A stretch of DNA of 64,000 nt from UBA12018 sp051656605. Lineage in GTDB: Bacteria > Bacteroidota > Bacteroidia > Bacteroidales > CAMTPD01. Both the position numbers and the translations under genes were made by a program. This document shows, piece by piece, positions 58,823 to 64,000 of this stretch. The stretch lies in NCBI GenBank assembly GCA_051656605.1, contig JBOGCF010000039.1:1-64000 (forward strand), written 5' to 3'. Each line of letters begins with the position of its first letter. Within the stretch, counting starts at the first letter, position 1. Below the pieces are notes generated by a model. The model saw only the letters and a program-made list of their open reading frames with translations, was not told the origin of the DNA and made no database searches.

Positions 58823-60085
58823 TTAATATCCGCGGATAGCTTCGATACCTGGAAGTACTTTTCCTTCGATGAACTCAAGAAGAGCACCACCACCTGTAGA
58901 TACGTAGCTAACTTTATCTGCAAAACCAAATTTGTTGATACATGCAACAGAGTCACCACCACCGATAAGTGAGAATGCGCCGTTTGCAGTTGCAGCAACG
59001 ATAGATTCTGCGATCATTTTAGAACCAGCTTCGAATGCAGGGAATTCAAAAACACCAGCAGGACCATTCCAAAGAATAGTTTTTGAGTTTTTGATTACTT
59101 CGCTCATTGCTGCACAAGACTCAGGACCTAGGTCAAGACCTAACCAACCTTCTGGAACGTTTTTGTCTGAACAGATTTGAGTGTTTGCATCAGCAGCAAA
59201 TTTGTCTGCAGCTACACAGTCAGTAGGCAATACAAGGTTTACACCAAGTTCTTTAGCTTTAGCCATTACCGATTTTGCAACGTCAAGCATTTCGTCTTCG
59301 CAAAGAGAGTTACCAATGTGGCCACCCATTGCTTTAGAGAATGTAAATGCCATACCACCAACGATCAAGATGTTGTCTACTTTGCTAAGTAGGTTCTCGA
59401 TGATAGTGATTTTAGAAGAAACTTTAGAACCACCGATGATAGCAGTTACAGGTTTTTCTGATGTTTTGATTACTTTTTCTACTGCTTCAATTTCTTTAGC
59501 CAATAGGTAACCAAACATTTTGTGATCTACATCAAAATAAGCAGCGATAAGAGCTGTAGAAGAGTGAGCACGGTGGGCAGTACCAAATGCGTCGTTTACA
59601 TAAACATCAGCATATGATGCAAGACGTTTTGTAAATTCTTTTTGGCTTTCTTTTACTGCTTTCTTAGCTTCTTTCTTTTCTTCTTCTGTAGCATCTTCTG
59701 CCAAACCGCGAGGTTTGCCATCTTCTTCAGCATAGAAACGTAGGTTTTCTAGCAAAAGAACTTCACCTGGTTGAAGAGCAGCAGCCTTAACAGCAGCTTC
59801 TTCGCCAATACAGTCATTTGCAAACTGAACATCTACACCAAGAAGTTCTGACAAATGATTAAGAATATGTTTTAGAGAGAACTTGTCATTTACACCTTTT
59901 GGACGACCAAGGTGAGAACCGATAATTACGCTACCACCATCAGCAAGAATTTTCTTAAGAGTAGGAAGCGCTGCACGCATACGAGTGTCGTCAGTGATCT
60001 CAAATTTGTCATTAAGAGGTACATTAAAGTCAACTCTTACAAATGCCTTTTTACCGGCAAAATTGAAACTGTCAATTGTTTGCAT
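58823..60085 (-). CDS. pgk: Phosphoglycerate kinase
   Basis: 420 residues, full length. Transfers phosphate from 1,3-bisphosphoglycerate to ADP in glycolysis. VRVDFNVPLND (signature), IIGSHLGRPKGV, LLENLRFYAEEDGK, NDAFGTAHRAHSST, GGSKVSSKI and GGMAFTFSKA in the first half; LPTDCVAADKF, WNGPAGVFEFPAFEAGSKM and GGGDSVACINKFG with VSTGGGALLEF (ATP site) in the second. Near the 3' end, -7 box TATATTTG (60136-60129, minus) precedes the start by about 44 nt. Confidence 0.97.
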   Translation of the reverse strand: MQTIDSFNFAGKKAFVRVDFNVPLNDKFEITDDTRMRAALPTLKKILADGGSVIIGSHLGRPKGVNDKFSLKHILNHLSELLGVDVQFANDCIGEEAAVKAAALQPGEVLLLENLRFYAEEDGKPRGLAEDATEEEKKEAKKAVKESQKEFTKRLASYADVYVNDAFGTAHRAHSSTALIAAYFDVDHKMFGYLLAKEIEAVEKVIKTSEKPVTAIIGGSKVSSKITIIENLLSKVDNILIVGGMAFTFSKAMGGHIGNSLCEDEMLDVAKSVMAKAKELGVNLVLPTDCVAADKFAADANTQICSDKNVPEGWLGLDLGPESCAAMSEVIKNSKTILWNGPAGVFEFPAFEAGSKMIAESIVAATANGAFSLIGGGDSVACINKFGFADKVSYVSTGGGALLEFIEGKVLPGIEAIRGY

Positions 60086-60128
60086 AACTATTTGTTTTTA
60101 ATAAAACGTTAATCGTCTTAACCGGGTG

Positions 60129-60136
60129 CAAATATA
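60129..60136 (-). promoter_or_regulatory. -7 box TATATTTG of pgk
   Basis: Perfect TAnnTTTG on the minus strand, 44 nt upstream of pgk; no well-spaced -33 element seen. Confidence 0.45.
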
Positions 60137-60162
60137 TAAAATTATTTGAGTAAATGAAGTTT

Positions 60163-60621
60163 TTAAGACTCCAACTTGAAGCGTAAACGCAATCTTCCTT
60201 CAGTAAAATCCCAGTTTAGAATCTTGAAAGTTCCTATTTCTGAAGTATTATTTACATGGGCGCCAATGCAGGCACAAACATCGTAATCGCCAACACGAAC
60301 TATGCGTAATGTATCTGTCGCATCCTCAGGAAGTTTGCTCAGATCTACAACAGATGCCGCATCTTTCTTGAGCATCAGCTCGTCTGTGATGACTAAGTCT
60401 TGTTTAATAATTACGTTAACTTGATTTTCGACTTCTTGCATTTGCTCTGTGGTAGGAGTAGCGTCTAAAAAGTAATCACACTTCGATTTCTTGCGTTCAA
60501 TGTGCGCATTATGCGAACGTTTGCATCCAAACATGCGCACCATCGTTTGATTCAAAATATGCTCGGCTGTATGCATTGGTTCGAAGTAGTCTTTCTTCGG
60601 TTGATTTGTTTCTTGTGTCAT
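60163..60621 (-). CDS. AlaX-like tRNA editing domain protein
   Basis: 152 residues. The threonyl/alanyl-tRNA synthetase second additional domain (SAD): PMHTAEHILNQTM gives the HxxxH zinc ligands, and CACIGAHVNNTSEIGTFKILN gives the CxxxH pair. Such freestanding proteins hydrolyse mischarged Ser- or Gly-tRNA(Ala). It is shorter than AlaRS editing parts and lacks the glycine-rich N-terminal piece of longer AlaX forms. A minus-strand -7-like box TATCTTTG is at 60658-60651. It lies just upstream of pgk in the same direction. Confidence 0.9.
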   Translation of the reverse strand: MTQETNQPKKDYFEPMHTAEHILNQTMVRMFGCKRSHNAHIERKKSKCDYFLDATPTTEQMQEVENQVNVIIKQDLVITDELMLKKDAASVVDLSKLPEDATDTLRIVRVGDYDVCACIGAHVNNTSEIGTFKILNWDFTEGRLRLRFKLES

Positions 60622-60720
60622 ATCAAGATATTGTACTTTTTGAATATCAACAAAGATAGAAATGATTTTTAGAAACTAGAGTTATAAATTAAAATACACT
60701 TATATATGCAAATAGCCTTC

Positions 60721-62421
60721 TCACATCATAAGTAACACAATGACAACTCCCCACAAAATTAGCAATGTATTTCCCACGGCATATGTAACAGTATAGCCCA
60801 GAGCTGGAATTGTACTTTCCAATGTGTCTTGGATTGCTCCTAAAGCCGCAGTTGTTGTTCTTCCTCCGGCACAACAACCAAGTGTAACGGCGGGATGAAA
60901 TTTAAATAATTTATCTCCGATGATAACGCCCAAAATGAGCGGAATAGAAGTTGAAAGTATTCCTGCAACAAAAACAATTAAGCCTACCTCTTGCAGTCCG
61001 GTAATAAATTTAGGCCCGGTAGTGATTCCAACAATAGCAATAAACATATTTAATCCAATGTTATTCAATATCCATAAAGAAGCAGCCGGTATATTTCCAT
61101 ACGTAGGGCGTTTGGTACGCAGCCAACCCAATACGAGTCCGGCTATTAACGCACCGCCACTGGTACTCAGGCTTATCGGAACCTGACCTATATGAAAAGC
61201 CAATGAGCCAATTATGCCTCCGATAACAATACCTAAACTTACAAATGTAAAATCCGTTTTATTAGACGGTCGCTCAACATAACCTAAGCAAGGCGCTGCT
61301 CTCATTATATCTTGTGAGAGTCCCACTATTTCGATGCGATCTCCTTCATGTATCAGAGTTTGCTTTAACACCGGTATTTCTATTCCGGTTCGTATAATTG
61401 ATCGTATTGTGACGCCATGCATATAAACTGATTTATTAAGCTGCTCCACTGTTTTGTCTCGAGCACCTTTGTGATTTACCAGTACATATACTTTTTCTAC
61501 CGGAAAGTTTAATAGTGCAGCATCGTGAATTTCTTCACCAATCCATCCTTCATCTTCGATTACGTACTCTCTTCGTCCCGAAAGAACAATATCATTGTTT
61601 ATTTCTAATTGTAGGTTGGGGTAAGGCTCAACTAGTTTATGATCCTTTCGTACTCGCTCTACATATGCAGTACGACCTAGCTTCTGTATCTCTTCTTCTA
61701 AAGCTTGTACAGTTTTTCCGTTTGTAAACCAAGCACCTTCTATCTTATATGCTCTGAATACCACGGGCCTATTGGCATTTTCAAATGCCGGATCGTCTAG
61801 TATTTCGCTTTTGTTGAGTTGAGCTTCTAGCTCCTTTGTTTGTGCTTTAACTTTTTTGAGGCCGCCAAGTAGAAGTGGGCCCAACATACTGAGTAAGTAT
61901 GCCGAACCAATTGTGCCAAAGAGATATGTAACGGCATAAGAAACGGGCATTATATCATACCATTGTTGCTTAATATCAGATGCTGCATTTGCAGTTTCTA
62001 TAGTTGATGTTCCCACACCTAGTATAGCAGACATGGTTTGAGATCCGGCAAGTAAACCTACAGCTTCTCCGGTATTGAATCCGAATAGTTTAGAGACACC
62101 AAAAGGAGCGAGTAAGCACATAAGACATAAAACAATAGTAAACAATACCTGCTTAAGACCAGTTGAGCGCATTGCTCGAAAGAACTCGGGGCCAACACTG
62201 TAGCCTATCGAGAATAAAAATAGAAGGAAGAATGCAGACTTCATTGGGCCGGATATCTCGATGTTCATTTGCCCAACTACTACGCCAACTAATAAGACAC
62301 TTGTAACTATACCGAGGGAAATACCTTTATATTTCAGATTACCTATCCAAAAACCAATTCCTAATGTAAGAAAAATTGCTAACTCAGGATTCTCGCGAAA
62401 TAAACGAACAAACCACTCCAT
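60721..62421 (-). CDS. AspT/YidE-family permease with two TrkA-C domains
   Basis: 566 residues from MEWFVRLFRENPELAIFLTLG (a Met three codons upstream is less likely). Two membrane halves (about 1-185 and 385-566) of the aspartate:alanine exchanger type flank a cytoplasmic part with two RCK/TrkA-C domains (about 205-380: EGAWFTNGKTVQALEEEI; LNFPVEKVYVLVNHKGARDKTVEQL). Motifs GSQTMSAILGVGTS and GCCAGGRTTTAALGAIQD repeat in the two halves. Relatives exchange aspartate and alanine or take up other acids. The partner aspartate decarboxylase gene is not in this window, so the substrate is open. Confidence 0.9.
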   Translation of the reverse strand: MEWFVRLFRENPELAIFLTLGIGFWIGNLKYKGISLGIVTSVLLVGVVVGQMNIEISGPMKSAFFLLFLFSIGYSVGPEFFRAMRSTGLKQVLFTIVLCLMCLLAPFGVSKLFGFNTGEAVGLLAGSQTMSAILGVGTSTIETANAASDIKQQWYDIMPVSYAVTYLFGTIGSAYLLSMLGPLLLGGLKKVKAQTKELEAQLNKSEILDDPAFENANRPVVFRAYKIEGAWFTNGKTVQALEEEIQKLGRTAYVERVRKDHKLVEPYPNLQLEINNDIVLSGRREYVIEDEGWIGEEIHDAALLNFPVEKVYVLVNHKGARDKTVEQLNKSVYMHGVTIRSIIRTGIEIPVLKQTLIHEGDRIEIVGLSQDIMRAAPCLGYVERPSNKTDFTFVSLGIVIGGIIGSLAFHIGQVPISLSTSGGALIAGLVLGWLRTKRPTYGNIPAASLWILNNIGLNMFIAIVGITTGPKFITGLQEVGLIVFVAGILSTSIPLILGVIIGDKLFKFHPAVTLGCCAGGRTTTAALGAIQDTLESTIPALGYTVTYAVGNTLLILWGVVIVLLMM

Positions 62422-62628
62422 AATGCACAAATTGAATCTTTATACAATATATCTCTTAAATATAAAACATATTGCAAATAGGCAAAGTTTTGTGATACAT
62501 TGCAATAAATTGGCACTGGTAAGTTAAAAAAGAAACTCAAGTCTCATGTTTTACTTAAATGTTATTACCGTAAATTGATTAGAAACAGTGGAAACTCCGA
62601 ATATTTGGGATTTAGATAGACAAAGGTG

Positions 62629-62660
62629 TTGTGCAGTAAAAATAATAATTTATACCTTTG
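62629..62660 (+). promoter_or_regulatory. panB promoter (TTG-N21-TACCTTTG)
   Basis: TTG at 62629-62631 and TACCTTTG at 62653-62660, spacing 21; leader about 20 nt. Confidence 0.7.
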
Positions 62661-62683
62661 CGCTCTAATTTAAATATTCTGAC

Positions 62684-63502
62684 ATGTCAGTACATATTGA
62701 AGATACAAGAAAAGTGACAACTCAACGTTTGCGCGAGATGAAACAGCGCGGCGAAAAGATCTCTATGCTAACGGCTTATGACTTCTCAATGGCGAAGTTG
62801 ATTGATCAAGCCGGAATGGATATTATTTTGGTTGGAGATTCGGCATCAAACGTGATGGCGGGTAATACAACTACACTGCCAATGACGTTGGATCAGATGA
62901 TATACCACGGTCAGTCGGTGGTGAGAGCGGTAAAAAGAGCTCACGTTGTTGTGGATATGCCTTTTGGTACTTACCAAGGCGATTCGAAAGAAGCGCTAAA
63001 GTCGGCTATCCGTATCATGAAAGAAACCAACGGTGATAGTGTGAAGATGGAAGGTGGCGCTGAGATTCGTGAGTCGATTGAGCGTATTCTTACTGCCGGT
63101 ATTCCGGTGATGGGGCACCTTGGGCTTACTCCGCAGTCTATCAATAAGTTTGGAACTTATACAGTGCGTGCAAAAGAAGAGGCTGAAGCTCAAAAGTTGA
63201 TCGAAGACGCTAAGATGCTTGAAGAGATTGGCTGCTTTGCTTTGGTATTGGAGAAGATTCCTGCAACGCTTGCTGAGAAGGTTGCTGCAGAGGTTTCGAT
63301 ACCGGTAATTGGTATTGGAGCCGGTGGTGGTGTAGACGGACAAGTATTGGTAATGCACGATATGTTGGGTATTACGCAAAACTTCTCGCCTAAATTCCTT
63401 CGCAGATATGCAGATTTGCAGTCGATTATCAATGAAGCAGTTCAACAATATATCGAAGATGTAAAGTCTGGCGACTTCCCGAACGAAAAAGAACAATACT
63501 AA
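62684..63502 (+). CDS. panB: 3-methyl-2-oxobutanoate hydroxymethyltransferase
   Basis: 272 residues, full length. First step of pantothenate/CoA synthesis, adding a hydroxymethyl group from methylene-THF to ketoisovalerate. TAYDFSMAKLIDQAGMDIILVGDSASNVMAGN (two stretches, about 28-60, with a Mg ligand Asp), VVDMPFGTYQ, VKMEGGAEIRESIERI, GHLGLTPQS and IGIGAGGGVDGQVLVMHDMLGI are all present. It has its own promoter and a terminator, so it is monocistronic here; panC and panD are not adjacent. Confidence 0.97.
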   Translation: MSVHIEDTRKVTTQRLREMKQRGEKISMLTAYDFSMAKLIDQAGMDIILVGDSASNVMAGNTTTLPMTLDQMIYHGQSVVRAVKRAHVVVDMPFGTYQGDSKEALKSAIRIMKETNGDSVKMEGGAEIRESIERILTAGIPVMGHLGLTPQSINKFGTYTVRAKEEAEAQKLIEDAKMLEEIGCFALVLEKIPATLAEKVAAEVSIPVIGIGAGGGVDGQVLVMHDMLGITQNFSPKFLRRYADLQSIINEAVQQYIEDVKSGDFPNEKEQY

Positions 63503-63556
63503 TGCGGTAACTGCTTTCCGTGCATGTGGAGGCAGAAGCAAAGGATATTACATAGC

Positions 63557-63622
63557 GAAAGTCCCTTATCTTATGTTCAGGTCTTATAAAGACTCAAACA
63601 TGGGATAGGGGACTTTCTTTTT
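63557..63622 (+). terminator. panB terminator
   Basis: GAAAGTCCC (63557-63565) pairs with GGGGACTTTC (63608-63617) closing a longer imperfect stem, then a T-run. Confidence 0.8.
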
Positions 63623-63638
63623 ATTCTTAATGAGAAGA

Positions 63639-63710
63639 GAATCGTCAGGTCGCCATCTGACGATTTGTTTATAGTGATTTTTTATTTGTCTGATGGCGAC
63701 CTGACGATTC
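63639..63710. repeat. 19-bp inverted repeat between panB and corA
   Basis: 63639-63657 and 63692-63710 are perfect reverse complements (GAATCGTCAGGTCGCCATC), loop 34 nt. The left arm also contains a local hairpin (ATCGTCAG with CTGACGAT, 63641-63664). Bidirectional terminator or small mobile repeat. Confidence 0.8.
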
Positions 63711-63775
63711 AGTCTTCACTTGTTTTGTAAAAGAAGTATTCGAAGATTGTTTTTATTTGTTGTTATTGACTCTCA

Positions 63776-64000
63776 TCAATACCATTTGCGACGACGGATA
63801 TACCACCATACAAAGACTGCAACCAGCAGCATGAGCGACCAGCAAATCAAGTATCCGTATTTCCATTTCAACTCAGGCATGAATTCGAAGTTCATACCCC
63901 ATACACCGGCCATAAAGGTAAGTGGAATGAAGATTGTAGAAACTACGGTGAGGCGCTTCATGATGTCGTTGAGTCGAAGGTCGTTGTTTGAAATGTATAA
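63776..64000 (-). CDS. corA: CorA-family Mg2+ transporter, C-terminal part (truncated by window edge)
   Basis: 74 residues visible; the rest lies beyond 64000. LYISNNDLRLNDIMKRLTVVSTIFIPLTFMAGVWGMNF carries the pore helix TM1 and the GMNF signature in two stretches, followed by TM2 (YLICWSLMLLVAVFVWWYI) and a basic end (RRRKWY). CorA pentamers import Mg2+, Co2+ or Ni2+. The start is not in the window. Confidence 0.93.
   Translation of the reverse strand, partial: LYISNNDLRLNDIMKRLTVVSTIFIPLTFMAGVWGMNFEFMPELKWKYGYLICWSLMLLVAVFVWWYIRRRKWY

Overview
This window looks like chromosome from a low-GC member of the Bacteroidales (Bacteroidota). The signs are the complete bat aerotolerance locus, a UpxY/NusG-type antiterminator, OmpA-family outer-membrane proteins, an archaeal/eukaryal-type prolyl-tRNA synthetase, NspC, abundant lipoproteins with SPII lipoboxes, and many promoters of the Bacteroidota form TTTG/TTG-N18-22-TAnnTTTG with almost no Shine-Dalgarno sequences. 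I do not commit to a genus.

Layout: 1-138 is the 3' end of a group II intron, with domain V, domain VI and the branch-point A all readable. 267-2340 holds an NhaC antiporter and an orphan UpxY-like antiterminator. 2868-7514 carries an OmpA-type porin, ruvX-def, an acyl-CoA carboxylase/decarboxylase pair and a Dabb protein. 7515-11900 is an accessory island: a structured 750-bp intergenic region, a DUF4377-MACPF pore-forming lipoprotein, an XRE regulator and a 6-bladed-propeller lipoprotein. 11909-18806 holds serB, a thioredoxin-fold protein without its cysteines, tgt-lptG, and a DUF362/polyferredoxin pair. 19034-26704 holds a UvrD/PcrA helicase, nspC, ftsY, rimO and two HU genes; the second HU protein is a membrane protein with a LysM-like periplasmic end. 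26864-35971 is the bat operon (moxR, DUF58, a DUF4381-like protein, batA-E) followed by a PAP2 phosphatase. 36120-45302 holds a small HTH protein, a DUF2007-Usp protein, clpB, an acidic conserved protein, an OmpA lipoprotein, proS and fhs.

45405-47107 holds an unknown lipoprotein and six identical tandem tRNA-Arg(ACG) genes under one strong promoter. 47133-54470 (minus strand) holds a patatin/BamA-like outer-membrane protein, htpG, a striking repeat/palindrome cluster, and a ClpC that lacks its normal N-domain. 54751-58534 holds gyrA and a TPR protein. 58823-62421 (minus) holds pgk, an AlaX-like editing protein and an AspT-type permease. panB, a long inverted repeat and the C-terminus of corA end the window.

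Most genes are core housekeeping. The best candidates for new biology are the DUF4377-MACPF fusion (possible BSAP-like antagonism toxin), the HU-transmembrane-LysM protein (possible nucleoid-to-wall tether), the polyferredoxin with an internal twin-arginine motif paired with a Tat-type DUF362 protein, the CTTAGACA repeat cluster between htpG and clpC, the N-domain-less ClpC, and the tRNA-Arg amplification.
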